A stretch of DNA of 64,000 bases from VRUE01 sp963737575 (GCA_963737575.1 CAVTTJ010000009.1:589795-653794); one strand, 5' to 3'. Counted from the stretch's first letter, positions 1-9,598 are shown. A program made the numbers and translations. The notes: generated by a model from the letters alone, not told the origin.

Positions 1-2221
1 GAGGCGGAGAAGTCCTCGGCGGTCCCGGAGGCATCGACGCGGGTGACCGCGCTTCCGTTGGCGACGTAGACGTCACCGTCTGTGGCGGCGCCTGAGTTAT
101 CGACCGCATCGGCGATGAAGCAGCAGCCTTCGTGGGGACCGCTGTCCCAGGCACCGCCAAAGAGATCGGTGCTCGAGTTGGTGGCGTCGGCGGCGTTAAC
201 GCCCCAGATGTCGTCGAGGTTGGAGTCGGGGACGTAGAGCTGGTCGGCGCCTTGGCCGTAGGCGAGACCGTGGACGTAGGGGGATCCTTCCCAGGAGCCG
301 GTGCCGTCGTTTTGGGCCTGGAAGGCACCGGAGGAGTCGAACTGGCTCAGCAGCGAGGAGCCCTGGTCGAAGACCCAGAGGTTGTCGGAGCTGTCGACGG
401 CGAGGCCCCAGGGGTTTGAGAAACCGGTGCCGTTGGCTTCGGTGATCTGGGAGCTGTAGCTAAGGCCCGGCGGCGGCGGCGGCCTGAACGCGTCGACCAC
501 CTGATGAGCGGAGTCGGCGACGTAGAGGGTGCCGCTGGAGTCGACGGCGAGACCCTGGGGGCTGAAGGAGCCGTCGGGGGTGGCGGAGCCGTCGATGTCT
601 TCGAGGAAGGTGCCGCTGGAGTCGAACTCGTGCACCACGTGGTTGCTTTGGTCGCCGATCAGGACGTTGCCGGTGGTCGGGTCCACGGCAATCGAGGAGA
701 GCGAGCCGAAAGTGCCGGTGAAGGCCCGCAAGAAGGTGCCGGTGGAGTCGAACTCATCGACCTCGTGGTTGGCGTTGTCGGCGACGTAGACGTTGCCGGC
801 CGAATCGGTGGCGAGGGCTTCGGCGCCGCCGAAGGAGTGAGCGGGGGTGCCGGTGAGCTGGTTGGCGGAGATGTAGGAGGCGGAGGCGGAGAAGTCCTCG
901 GCGGTCCCGGAGGCATCGACGCGGGTGACCGCGCTTCCGTTGGCGACGTAGACGTCACCGTCTGTGGCGGCGCCTGAGTTATCGACCGCATCGGCGATGA
1001 AGCAGCAGCCTTCGTGGGGACCGCTGTCCCAGGCACCGCCAAAGAGATCGGTGCTCGAGTTGGTGGCGTTGGCGGCGTTAACGCCCCAGATGTCGTCGAG
1101 GTTGGAGTCCGGGACGTAGAGCTGGTCGGCGCCTTGGCCGTAGGCGAGACCGTGGACGTAGGGGGATCCTTCCCAGGAGCCGGTGCCGTCGTTTTGGGCC
1201 TGGAAGGCACCGGAGGAGTCGAACTGGCTCAGCAGCGAGGAGCCCTGGTCGAAGACCCAGAGGTTGTCGGAGCTGTCGACGGCGAGGCCCCAGGGGTTTG
1301 AGAAACCGGTGCCGTTGGCTTCGGTGATCTGGGAGCTGTAGCTAAGGCCCGGCGGCGGCGGCGGCCTGAACGCGTCGACCACCTGATGAGCGGAGTCGGC
1401 GACGTAGAGGGTGCCGCTGGAGTCGACGGCGAGACCCTGGGGGCTGAAGGAGCCGTCGGGGGTGGCGGAGCCGTCGATGTCTTCGAGGAAGGTGCCGCTG
1501 GAGTCGAACTCGTGCACCACGTGGTTGCTTTGGTCGCCGATCAGGACGTTGCCGGTGGTCGGGTCCACGGCAATCGAGGAGAGCGAGCCGAAAGTGCCGG
1601 TGAAGGCCCGCAAGAAGGTGCCGGTGGAGTCGAACTCATCGACCTCGTGGTTGGCGTTGTCGGCGACGTAGACGTTGCCGGCCGAATCGGTGGCGAGGGC
1701 TTCGGCGCCGCCGAAGGAGTGAGCGGGGGTGCCGGTGAGCTGGTTGGCGGAGATGTAGGAGGCGGAGGCGGAGAAGTCCTCGGCGGTCCCGGAGGCATCG
1801 ACGCGGGTGACCGCGCTTCCGTTGGCGACGTAGACGTCACCGTCTGTGGCGGCGCCTGAGTTATCGACCGCATCGGCGATGAAGCAGCAGCCTTCGTGGG
1901 GACCGCTGTCCCAGGCACCGCCAAAGAGATCGGTGCTCGAGTTGGTGGCGTTGGCGGCGTTAACGCCCCAGATGTCGTCGAGGTTGGAGTCCGGGACGTA
2001 GAGCTGGTCGGCGCCTTGGCCGTAGGCGAGACCGTGGACGTAGGGGGATCCTTCCCAGGAGCCGGTGCCGTCGTTTTGGGCCTGGAAGGCACCGGAGGAG
2101 TCGAACTGGCTCAGCAGCGAGGAGCCCTGGTCGAAGACCCAGAGGTTGTCGGAGCTGTCGACGGCGAGGCCCCAGGGGTTTGAGAAACCGGTGCCGTTGG
2201 CTTCGGTGATCTGGGAGCTGT
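1..2221 (-). repeat. 882-bp in-frame tandem repeat (2.5 copies visible)
   Basis: Copies start at 1, 883 and 1765; the third diverges after about 2221 where the signal-peptide region begins. The two full-length visible copies differ by only a few bases (for example gtggcgtcgg against gtggcgttgg near 181 and 1063). 882 is divisible by three, so each copy adds one 294-residue propeller. The array may continue past the left edge. Confidence 0.95.
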
Positions 2222-2345
2222 AAGCGTAGGAGCTGGCGGCGGAAGCCGGGACGGCGCAGAACGCGAGGAGGCCGGCGACGGCAAGCAACGTGGCGGCGGG
2301 AAGGTACTGAGCCACGCGATCGACGATGCGAGCAGCTGCGATCAA
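1..2345 (-). CDS. Secreted NHL-repeat beta-propeller protein (C-terminus off left edge)
   Basis: The reading frame starts at a TTG (2345) four bases after a strong AGGAGG and has no stop before the left edge. The first ~35 residues are a signal peptide with a hydrophobic LLAVAGLLAFC core ending in ASA. Blades with NHL signatures follow, such as GLAVDSSGTLYVADS and ALATDSAGNVYVADN, each with the hydrophobic-DSxGNxYVxD pattern. The unit is about 294 residues and is repeated almost identically; a Pro-rich FRPPPPG linker separates units. NHL propellers usually mediate binding of protein, RNA or sugar; the ligand here is unknown. The protein is probably extracellular. GC-rich plus-strand frames over it are antisense shadows. 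Confidence 0.85.
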   Translation of the reverse strand, partial: MIAAARIVDRVAQYLPAATLLAVAGLLAFCAVPASAASSYAYSSQITEANGTGFSNPWGLAVDSSDNLWVFDQGSSLLSQFDSSGAFQAQNDGTGSWEGSPYVHGLAYGQGADQLYVPDSNLDDIWGVNAANATNSSTDLFGGAWDSGPHEGCCFIADAVDNSGAATDGDVYVANGSAVTRVDASGTAEDFSASASYISANQLTGTPAHSFGGAEALATDSAGNVYVADNANHEVDEFDSTGTFLRAFTGTFGSLSSIAVDPTTGNVLIGDQSNHVVHEFDSSGTFLEDIDGSATPDGSFSPQGLAVDSSGTLYVADSAHQVVDAFRPPPPPGLSYSSQITEANGTGFSNPWGLAVDSSDNLWVFDQGSSLLSQFDSSGAFQAQNDGTGSWEGSPYVHGLAYGQGADQLYVPDSNLDDIWGVNAANATNSSTDLFGGAWDSGPHEGCCFIADAVDNSGAATDGDVYVANGSAVTRVDASGTAEDFSASASYISANQLTGTPAHSFGGAEALATDSAGNVYVADNANHEVDEFDSTGTFLRAFTGTFGSLSSIAVDPTTGNVLIGDQSNHVVHEFDSSGTFLEDIDGSATPDGSFSPQGLAVDSSGTLYVADSAHQVVDAFRPPPPPGLSYSSQITEANGTGFSNPWGLAVDSSDNLWVFDQGSSLLSQFDSSGAFQAQNDGTGSWEGSPYVHGLAYGQGADQLYVPDSNLDDIWGVNAADATNSSTDLFGGAWDSGPHEGCCFIADAVDNSGAATDGDVYVANGSAVTRVDASGTAEDFSA

Positions 2346-3303
2346 AGACCCTCCTGTTGACGTCCCATGAGCCCTGCGGCGCGAGTCGCGGCTGCTGACT
2401 CGCTTTCCCCCGGGAGGCCTTTACCTGCCGGCGGCCAAGCGGTTCCGGTTCCCGACCAGACTGTCCGGTGCCAACGACGTGGGGAGCGTGCTCGGCGCCC
2501 AGACGAGACCCGGAAAACATGGTTACGGCGGAAGGATGCGAAGCGAACCTGCGAACCCACGTAATCCGGTCTCCCTGTGATCGGCGAGGACTGTATTCGG
2601 AAACCCGGTGTCCGTCCAGGCCGCATCCTTGTTAGCTCTTCTCCCGGCCCACCTCCCCGGCGGGACCGAGCCATGCAAGCAGATCCTCGTTCAAAGTGCA
2701 AGCTGGAGTACCGAGGTGTACCTAGAAATACTGATGCGAAACGAGTTGGGACCGATCACGTTTTCCCTGCTTGGAAGTGAAAAACCGCCAGTCGTGCCCG
2801 GAGAGCACGGTGCGGCATTCACCTCGAAGGGTGTCCGCAGGAAACCGGTCTGTACATTTCGAGACCGGCGCCGGGCGACGTCAGTTCCACTGTCGTGGGA
2901 CGCTCAGGACACTCGGGCGGCGGCCGCCCACGCCTCCTCCGCCCGACGTACGGGTAGAGGGCGAACTCGACCACGGCAGGGATGAATTCGGCCAGCTCGG
3001 TCGCTTTACCGGCGACGATTCGGCGGGCAAGCAGGACGACGTTTCCGCCGACGAGCGCTTCCTCGATCCCGGGCCCCGGCCCCCGACCCGAGACATGGTC
3101 GCGACCGGGTCTGAAAATGTCGGTGAGACGGTCGGTGGCAGCATCGCGCGCTGCGGCCAGAGGCTTTCGAGATTCAAACCATCGCCCGGAAGATCAACGC
3201 GCGCGTGCAAGCTCGCCCAGACCCGGTACAAGCAGGTATCTGAAAAGCCCCCCGGCACCGGTTGCAGCGGCAGGGGGCTCGGCACAGGAGGAATGAGCTC
3301 CCA
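2346..3303. other. Intergenic stretch, no supported gene
   Basis: About 950 bases lie between the start of the NHL gene and the integrase remnant. Short frames exist on both strands but none shows a recognisable family, a good ribosome site or consistent codon bias. The 5' leader of the NHL gene (2346-2520, minus strand) is rich in GC palindromes but I could not match it to a riboswitch class. Confidence 0.5.
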
Positions 3304-3720
3304 TGCAGGCCCAGAGTAGACGCTCCATCGGTACGGGTTCCCTGTACGTCCGCCGTGACGGTCAGGGCAATGGGAGTGGTAGGGCCATTGGCGGGATCGG
3401 GACGGCAGTCGGATCAAGCGGATGCGGGCACCTGCGACGGGCCGACCGAGAGCGAATTCGAGAAGGCCCCTACGACAGCTGATCGACACCGAGCAGCCTG
3501 ACAGGCGACTTGACCGTTGCACCTTCGCGGAGATCGCATTCCAAGAGGGGAAACGGGATGACCAACCTGAACCTCGCAAACTCTGGAGAGCTACGAGTCC
3601 GCCCTACGGGTTCACCTGCTCCCCTACTTCAACGGCCGGGACGCGGCCAAGATCAGCGCCGATGACATAGAGCGATTCGTGGCGCTGAAGCTGACCGAAG
3701 GCAAGCCCCGAAGAGTATTC
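3304..3720 (+). pseudogene. Tyrosine recombinase/integrase remnant
   Basis: An ATG at 3304 with an upstream aggaggaatg gives the N-terminus SIGTGSLYVRRDGQG, the usual opening of actinobacterial phage-type integrases. Continuing in other frames are SRRPLRQLIDTEQ and TFAEIAFQ, then SYESALRVHLLPYF and KISADDIERFVALKL, which is the SAM-like core-binding domain. At least two frame changes are needed and the catalytic domain (R...HxxR...Y) is not found. This is a decayed integrase. It points toward the tRNA-His fragment about 270 bases downstream, which suits an attachment site. Confidence 0.75.
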
Positions 3721-3989
3721 GAAACTACGGAAGGGTCCTGCATTAGCTCATCGACTTCGCGGTTCGCCTGGGTCCCGACGAAACCTGCGCCGGCCTCGAT
3801 CAAAGCCGAAATCAGACCCTGCCCCGAGCAGCCATGAGGCTGAATGGGGTGAATCAGGCGTTCTCGCCGGAGCCCCCGCTCCAGCTGAGTTGCCGATCGT
3901 CACCGGGTAGCGCACCGTTTGCTACCTCGGTGCTACCTCGGCCGCTCATGGCCGCAGAGAATACCTCGCCTATGCGGGAGCTCTTCTAG

Positions 3990-4031
3990 GGTGGACGACC
4001 GGATTCGAACCGGCGACCGCCTGGACCACAA
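3990..4031 (-). other. tRNA-His 3' half (putative attachment-site core, copy 1)
   Basis: On the minus strand this reads as anticodon loop TTGTGGT (GTG), variable loop, T-arm with TTCGAAT and acceptor CGTCCAC followed by C73, as in bacterial tRNA-His. The 5' half is absent and the upstream bases do not pair with the anticodon stem, so it is not a working tRNA. The identical 42 bases recur at 9557-9598 in the same orientation. Confidence 0.7.
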
Positions 4032-4200
4032 ATCCGCGGATCAACTTGATGGCGGTCGATTGGTGCCTGACCGGGTTGCGTCGAGTTGTCCTGAGCTGGG
4101 CGGGGTTGTCTCAGGATCAGGCCCCGATTGGGCCCCTTCTTCCAGGCCCTATCTAGTTGCGCGATGGTGCGGCCCGGCATACAGTTGCTTGGTTGTAGGC

Positions 4201-5310
4201 ATGTTTGGCACACCGATCGCTAGATCCCAGGAAAGGCGAGCAGTCCCCGTTCGAGCAAAGGGCGGCCGCTTGCATCAGGGGCTGTTCTTTGGCCTCAGCG
4301 TGGCCCTTTTCCTCATCGCCCTGATCGCCCCGTTTTCTGGCCTCGCACGGCAGCTGCCCCGAGAGGCGGGCGCCGCCGCAAGCCCGCGGTCAAATAGCGG
4401 GAGCGACCTGCCGCCGGCCGTGACGAGACCGCCCTGGTGGCATGGGGTATGCGAAAGGCAGCTCAATCCAATCGACTATCCAGGTCCGACATGGCACGGC
4501 TTGGTCGCATGCGGGCCCGGTGGCCTCCTCGGTCCCAACACGCCAGACCCGAACGGGGAACGAGGCATCTACGAGCGCGGTCCGCTAAATCAAAACGTCG
4601 AGTGGCAATGCGTGGAGCTCGTGGAGCGCTGGCTCTACCAGGAGTTCCACATCCCCCAGGTAGTGACGGTCGCCAACGATCCCGGAGTCCCGACCGATGG
4701 CTGGGCGGTGGTTCGTCACTACGCCTACTACATCTCCCAGCACCAATCCAAGCACTACCCCCTCACGAAGGTCACGCCTGATGGCGCAAGGAGAGCGAAG
4801 GACGCCGGGCTGCTGGGTCCCGGAGACGTGGTCAGCTTCGGCAACGCACGTCCTGGCCATACCGACGTTGTCGAGCGATCAACAGTGGGGGCAAATGGAA
4901 ACGGCAAGGTCTTGACCCTCAATCAAAATCTGCCGGTTCGTGGAGGGACAGGTCCAACGACTCAATGGCTGCCCGTCAGGGAATGGCATTTCGAAATCTA
5001 CGGATTGCCGGCCACCGGCTGGCTTCACTTCACGGGTAGATCCTCGCCTGCTAGTGGCTACACAAAATGCACTCCTCCTGCGCCCTTCGACCGGTCCGGC
5101 AACCCGGTACTCGCACACGGGGTCGACTGCGAACACGCAAGGGAAGTTGTTCGGACTTGGAACCGCCTTACAAGCGGCCCATGCCAACTCGACGGAAGCA
5201 AATGCCGCGTCCTTGACTTCACCGCTCACGTAGAAGGAGCGCCCCACCGCATTCTCGTTTGTCGCAGGCCGGACGGGGCTGTGATCCGGCTGGACATCGG
5301 GTTCTACTAG
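4201..5310 (+). CDS. Membrane-anchored or secreted CHAP-domain hydrolase
   Basis: The open frame reaches back to 3919 but that part crosses the tRNA-His fragment, so the ATG at 4201 is preferred. After a basic N-terminus comes one hydrophobic segment (LFFGLSVALFLIALIAPFSG), a signal anchor or signal peptide. The CHAP domain follows: the catalytic Cys lies in VEWQCVELVERWLY and the His in GDVVSFGNARPGHTDVVE. CHAP enzymes are cysteine amidases or endopeptidases that cut peptidoglycan or glutathionyl-spermidine bonds. A C-terminal region of about 100 residues with several Cys is unassigned. It is the first gene inside the tRNA-His repeat interval. Confidence 0.8.
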   Translation: MFGTPIARSQERRAVPVRAKGGRLHQGLFFGLSVALFLIALIAPFSGLARQLPREAGAAASPRSNSGSDLPPAVTRPPWWHGVCERQLNPIDYPGPTWHGLVACGPGGLLGPNTPDPNGERGIYERGPLNQNVEWQCVELVERWLYQEFHIPQVVTVANDPGVPTDGWAVVRHYAYYISQHQSKHYPLTKVTPDGARRAKDAGLLGPGDVVSFGNARPGHTDVVERSTVGANGNGKVLTLNQNLPVRGGTGPTTQWLPVREWHFEIYGLPATGWLHFTGRSSPASGYTKCTPPAPFDRSGNPVLAHGVDCEHAREVVRTWNRLTSGPCQLDGSKCRVLDFTAHVEGAPHRILVCRRPDGAVIRLDIGFY

Positions 5311-5598
5311 GACAGTACAGTTGGTCGAAGACCAATCGAAACTGGTCGGTCGCGGCGAAATTGAGGCATTGGATGAGCACGTCCGCCAGCGCGGCCTCCA
5401 CCTCCTCTCGTTGTGACTCAAGCACCCGGTTCTTGGTCTCACTCGTAGACCACAGGAAGAGCTCAAGCAGCTCGGCGGCCCCTCGATGGAGATCGCACTC
5501 GCCAGATTCGCCGGGCTGTGAAACTTGGCCCTGTCGCGATCGTCGCGAAAGCTCTTGAGTCGGTGCTGGATTTCCTCGAGGGTCGGGGTGTCGCTCAT
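5219..5598 (-). pseudogene. MazG-like nucleotide pyrophosphohydrolase, frameshifted
   Basis: ATG at 5598 opens SDTPTLEEIQHRLKSFRDD, then KFHSPANLASAISIE, the standard start of small MazG-like (dCTP pyrophosphatase-type) enzymes. The frame then breaks near 5483 in a GGGG run; in the next frame AELLELFLWSTSETKN and EEVEAALADVLIQCLNFA continue the EAAELLE...EExxxxLADV metal-binding pattern. The C-terminal tail differs from the family and looks truncated. Intact members hydrolyse non-canonical NTPs. It is antisense to the end of the CHAP gene by about 90 bases. Confidence 0.7.
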
Positions 5599-5706
5599 CT
5601 GCCGGGGAGTGAATGGGCCACGGCGGCCAAGGTGCGCCCCCTCGTCCCCTGCTCTGTGGACAATGCTGGACGTATAGGACGTTCCTCGAGCGCCAGGTCG
5701 GCGAAG

Positions 5707-6063
5707 GTGCCGCCGACCGTGCATCTCACCTCCGTTTCGGTCCAGGCTGTGGGGACATTGGCGATCTTCAGGCTGACAGTTGAGGGTGGGGACCTCGCCA
5801 AGCTCCATCAGGCGCTCCTCGATGCCGGCACGATGCGGATCGGTCCGGCGGATGTCGGGTACGCCGATAGCGACGAGCGACTCCAAGTTGACCGCCTCTA
5901 CGTGAGGCTCGATGCCGACGACGAATCTGACGCAAAGAGTCAGGTGGAACCCGCCCTGTCGGAGGCAAGCCACATCATCGCTGTAGAAGAGATTGCATGG
6001 CTGTTCGGGGGCACTTCACCGCCAGCCCGACGATCACCCGCGGGTTTTGCCTACCGTCATTGA
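5707..6063 (+). CDS. Hypothetical protein, ~118 aa
   Basis: The frame is open from 5518, but only the part from about 5707 (GTG in frame; a second GTG at 5719) looks coding. It contains a regular alpha/beta pattern (SVQAVGTLAIFRLTVEGG, LAKLHQALLDAG, RLQVDRLYVRLDADD). No motif is recognised. It is divergent from the MazG-like gene. The start is uncertain and the product is unknown. Confidence 0.45.
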   Translation: MPPTVHLTSVSVQAVGTLAIFRLTVEGGDLAKLHQALLDAGTMRIGPADVGYADSDERLQVDRLYVRLDADDESDAKSQVEPALSEASHIIAVEEIAWLFGGTSPPARRSPAGFAYRH

Positions 6064-6343
6064 CGATTCTCCCCGAGAGCGGACCGATGCGGCCACCCGT
6101 GAGTACTGCAGCTGACAAAAGCTAGTCCAGGCCAGTCAACACTTTCCCCAGCCAAGCAAAGCAGGCCTCGGTCTCTGCTCTCGGAGTTCGTCCTTTGCGC
6201 GAGCGGCCATCACCTGGTCGGAGTCGCCTCCCTTCCGCGAAGCAGCGGTCTCAGCCTTCGGGATGCGATCGAGGATGTGGCGACGGTCAGCCGACGTTGA
6301 CGGTGGCGCGGGCCGCGTCTAAGCTTGCCCCCAAGGTGATTTG

Positions 6344-7780
6344 ATGTCCGCTCATCGAGCCGCTCCAGCTCTCTTACTCGCAGTTCTCGTCCTCGCGGTA
6401 GCCGCCAACGTCTCGTCGGCGGCGAGCGGCCTCGATATCACTGCCCAGGAGGGAGATGCGTTCACGAAGCGCGTAGCGGACATCGATAGCTGCGTATTCG
6501 ACCACGCGACGATCGACTGGGGCGACGGGACCTCGTCTGCAGGCCAGTTCGACACCGGTGCGACCCCGGGCGTGAAGGGAACCCACACCTACGTCGACGA
6601 GGGCATCTACAACGGCACCGTCACCTACACGACGGATTGCACGACGGATGGTCAAGTGACGTTCACGGCTACGGTGGGCGATCAGCCGCTCACTGCCTCG
6701 GGGCGCGACATTGGCAGCACCGCGAGAGAGTCCCTCACGGGCGTGGTCTCGCATTTCACGGACGCGAACCCTCTCGGCATGGCGAGCGACTTCGCCGCGA
6801 ACATCAACTGGGGCGACGGAACCGCTTCGGCCGGGACGGTCTCCCCGGTCTCCGGCGGAGGCTTCGACGTCACAGGTACCCACACCTACCAGCACGCGGG
6901 GGTGGCGGCGGTGAACGTGACGATCATCGACGAGGGAGGATCGACGGCCAGCAGCAGCTCGACCGCGCGCATCGCCGCCACGCCCCTGCTCGCGAGCTTC
7001 ACCTGGAACCCCCTCCACCCTTGCAGCAACGTGACCCTCGATGCGAGTGGCTCGTCAGGCGGCACCCTCACCGCCTACGAGTGGCAGTGGGGCGGGGGGT
7101 CGTACACCTCCCCCACGCCGACCGTCATGCCGTCATTGGGATGGTCCATGGAGGGACCAGATTCGAACGGCGAGTATCACTTCCTGCGCCCCCCGGCAAC
7201 CGTCGGCCTGACGGTCGTGGACGATACCGGGCGACGGTCATTGGCCAACAACCAGACGATCACGTTCGCGGAACCCGATCAGCTGGGAAAGGCTGCCTGG
7301 GTCCATACTGGGGGGCTCTGGAGCCAGACTGGCTATTGGGTCATCGTTCCAGTGAACCCGGGGCCGTGCTGGGAAGTTGGGCTGTGGCACCGGCTGCGGG
7401 TGGCAAAATTGGTGGCGGCCACCTCTCCGGAGACGACGCCAGTTCTGAGTGCGGCCAGGGTGTCCGTAACCATGTCGTGCCCCGCGACACGGGAGTGCGG
7501 GGGCACGCTCTTCGCCCTTCGCCCACGCAAGCGGGCCCGCAATTCCGCGAAGGCCGCGTCCCGCTCACAGCGCACGGCGCTGAGGGCACGCAGCCTTGGG
7601 CGCACCCCTTTCGCCGTTCCGCCGAGCCAAGAGAGCAAGGTCAAGATTCCGCTGAACAAGAGTGGGCGGCGCCTGGCGCGCAGACATCGGTTGAAGCGGG
7701 TGACGCTGGGCTGGGTCTCCGGGAACGGCAAGAAGCAGAGGACGCGAACCGTCCGTGTTCGACGCTCGCCTGGCCGCTGA
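6344..7780 (+). CDS. Secreted PKD-like repeat protein
   Basis: ATG at 6344 has AAGGTG upstream. Residues 1-28 are a signal peptide (ALLLAVLVLAVAANVSSAAS). Two PKD-like units show the IDWGDGTSS and INWGDGTAS motifs followed by GTHTYVDEGIY and GTHTYQHAGVAAV. A third Ig-like unit has FTWNP and AYEWQWGGG. The C-terminal ~150 residues are basic (LNKSGRRLARRHRLKR) and resemble the tails of many secreted actinobacterial proteins. PKD folds mediate protein-protein or protein-sugar contacts at the cell surface. No catalytic domain is seen. Confidence 0.8.
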   Translation: MSAHRAAPALLLAVLVLAVAANVSSAASGLDITAQEGDAFTKRVADIDSCVFDHATIDWGDGTSSAGQFDTGATPGVKGTHTYVDEGIYNGTVTYTTDCTTDGQVTFTATVGDQPLTASGRDIGSTARESLTGVVSHFTDANPLGMASDFAANINWGDGTASAGTVSPVSGGGFDVTGTHTYQHAGVAAVNVTIIDEGGSTASSSSTARIAATPLLASFTWNPLHPCSNVTLDASGSSGGTLTAYEWQWGGGSYTSPTPTVMPSLGWSMEGPDSNGEYHFLRPPATVGLTVVDDTGRRSLANNQTITFAEPDQLGKAAWVHTGGLWSQTGYWVIVPVNPGPCWEVGLWHRLRVAKLVAATSPETTPVLSAARVSVTMSCPATRECGGTLFALRPRKRARNSAKAASRSQRTALRARSLGRTPFAVPPSQESKVKIPLNKSGRRLARRHRLKRVTLGWVSGNGKKQRTRTVRVRRSPGR

Positions 7781-8320
7781 ACGGCCACGGCGCCGCAGGA
7801 GCGCGACTGTCCCGATTGGTTCGGGGTAGCGGCTGACGAGCGGCGTTCGCCGCGCCGCGCCCGGGGCGCCTGGGCGGGACGCGGGCAGTGCCAAGAAGAA
7901 GCAAGCGCCGCGCCACCGGCGCTCGAGACTCAGGGCTGTCTCGTTGGCGCCGGACTGCTCGGACTCGGCCGAGCTTTCCGGAGACCGTCCGATAGTGGCG
8001 CTGGTTTAGCTCGCCGATCGTGGCGCATCCAGGCGCCTGCTCCGGACGACGGGTAGCCGCTGGCTCGGACTATGCCATCACGCCTGTTTCGCGCGACGTA
8101 AGCGAGCGTGTGCCGACCCTCAGGCGGGGCGCTCGGAAATCGTCCGGAGCAGGCATCTTGCGGCCAGGTCAGCAGAGACTCGCAAATCGCGCTAAGCGGG
8201 CGCATTCAATCGAGGTCGAACGCGGCCATGATCACGTCATTGGGGTTGGCACGTTGACTGCCGAGCAGCACGCCGAGCTGCTCAGCCGCAGCAAACCCCG
8301 AATCGGCGGGTTGGAGGAGA
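7781..8320. other. Intergenic stretch, no confident gene
   Basis: Between the PKD protein and the GH114 gene. A minus-strand frame ending at 8206 (tail QRANPNDVIMAAFDLD) has some coding look but overlaps the strong GH114 start and matches nothing I know. I do not call it. Confidence 0.4.
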
Positions 8321-9142
8321 ATGGGATCGACGCCGAGCAGAGCTTCCGCACTGATCGCGCTTCTCATTGGAACGTTGGGGTTGCTGGCAATTCTGGGAAC
8401 CACGACCGCCGGCGCTTCCTCGGTGCGCTGGTCGCCGCGTCCCACCACCGCTCCCTGGCAGTGGCAGCTGCAGGGGAAGATCGATACGAGCGTCCCCGCG
8501 TCCGTCTACGACGTCGACGGCTTCGAAACTTCGGCCAGCACGGTGCGCCGACTCCATCGCCAGGGCCGCAAGGTGATCTGCTACCTCGACGTCGGCAGCT
8601 GGGAGACCTATCGCCCCGACAAGGCCGAGTTCCCGCGCTCGGTGATCGGGCGCCGCTACTCCGGCTTCCCCGACGAGCGCTGGCTCAACATCGCCCGCTT
8701 CCATCTCTTCGAGAAGCCGCTGAAGCAGCGCTTCAACATGTGCGCGCGCAAGGGTTTTGACGCGGTCGAGCCCGACAACCTCGCCGGCTGGGAAAAAGAA
8801 AACCACACCGGTTTCAAGATCACCAAGGACGATCAGCTGCGCTTCAATCGCTGGGTCGCCCGCCAGGTCCACGCGCGCGGCATGGCGGTGGCGCTGAAGA
8901 ACGACGGCCGCCAGGCCCCAGAGCTGATCAACGCCTTCGACTTCGCGATCGTCGAGCAGTGCTTCCAGTACCACGAATGCGGCTACTACCGGGAATTCAT
9001 CCGCCACGACAAGGCGGTCTTCGAGGCCGAGTACGAACAAAAGCCGAAGCAATATTGCAGGACCGCGCGGGCAATCGAATTCAGTTCGATCCACAAGGCA
9101 TACGACCTCTTCGCGCAACCCTGGTACCCGTGCGTGCGCTGA
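8321..9142 (+). CDS. GH114 endo-alpha-1,4-polygalactosaminidase-family protein
   Basis: ATG at 8321 follows GGAGGAGA. A hydrophobic N-terminal signal (LIALLIGTLGLLAILG) is followed by a TIM-barrel of about 230 residues: WQWQLQGKID, VYDVDGFETS, KVICYLDVGSWETYRPD, GFDAVEPDNLAGW, GMAVALKNDG, DFAIVEQCFQYHEC. These are the hallmark strands of the GH114/TM1410 family, with the acidic residues in VDGF and VEPDN. Members cleave alpha-1,4-linked galactosaminoglycans in exopolysaccharide or biofilm. Secretion suggests action on external polymer. Length is normal for the family. Confidence 0.85.
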   Translation: MGSTPSRASALIALLIGTLGLLAILGTTTAGASSVRWSPRPTTAPWQWQLQGKIDTSVPASVYDVDGFETSASTVRRLHRQGRKVICYLDVGSWETYRPDKAEFPRSVIGRRYSGFPDERWLNIARFHLFEKPLKQRFNMCARKGFDAVEPDNLAGWEKENHTGFKITKDDQLRFNRWVARQVHARGMAVALKNDGRQAPELINAFDFAIVEQCFQYHECGYYREFIRHDKAVFEAEYEQKPKQYCRTARAIEFSSIHKAYDLFAQPWYPCVR

Positions 9143-9556
9143 AGAATCGCTCACCGCGCATTGTCAAGTCGTCCAACTGAGACCTTCGGCCTGGCCAGCG
9201 ACCTGGCCTGCCCTCGGTAGCTCTCCAGGGCAAGGTGGCCTCGCCGCCGCGACGCTTCTGCATCCCGCGTGGTTGCGAGCGCGTCGACCATCAGCAGTAG
9301 ACGATCGCTCTGGACGAGGAGGAGCACTCTTCGCGGGCTGGCAGCTCGCTTCCGCAACCGTGTGTGAACAGCAGCGCGCAGTCCTTCCCAAGACAGCAGC
9401 TCACGGGGGCTCGACCATCCGGATCCAGGAGGTCCAGCCCTGTTCCCAACGTCGCATTTGCAGGAGTTTTGCAGCCGGGAAAATGTCCCCCGATAGTCTC
9501 TCCGCCAAGATCCATGAGGTCCGGCACGATAGAAGCGCCTTTTGCAGGCCTTTATA

Positions 9557-9598
9557 GGTGGACGACCGGATTCGAACCGGCGACCGCCTGGACCACAA
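9557..9598 (-). other. tRNA-His 3' half (putative attachment-site core, copy 2)
   Basis: This is identical to 3990-4031. Here the bases just 5' on the minus strand (CCTGG) pair with CCAGG, so the full anticodon arm is kept, but the D-arm and acceptor 5' strand are missing. With copy 1 it frames 5.5 kb in direct orientation. Confidence 0.7.

Noticed and set aside
132..2183. Repeated plus-strand frames rich in Gly/Val (95 and 157 residues, three sets)
   Set aside because: They are antisense to the NHL protein, have no ribosome sites, and repeat only because the 882-bp unit repeats.
2346..2520. Possible riboswitch in the leader of the NHL gene
   Set aside because: GC-rich palindromes are present but the conserved blocks of c-di-AMP, c-di-GMP or cobalamin aptamers are not found.
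4879..5973. 364-residue minus-strand frame
   Set aside because: Only the part near 5598 (MazG-like) has family sequence; the rest is antisense to the CHAP gene and the 5707 gene.
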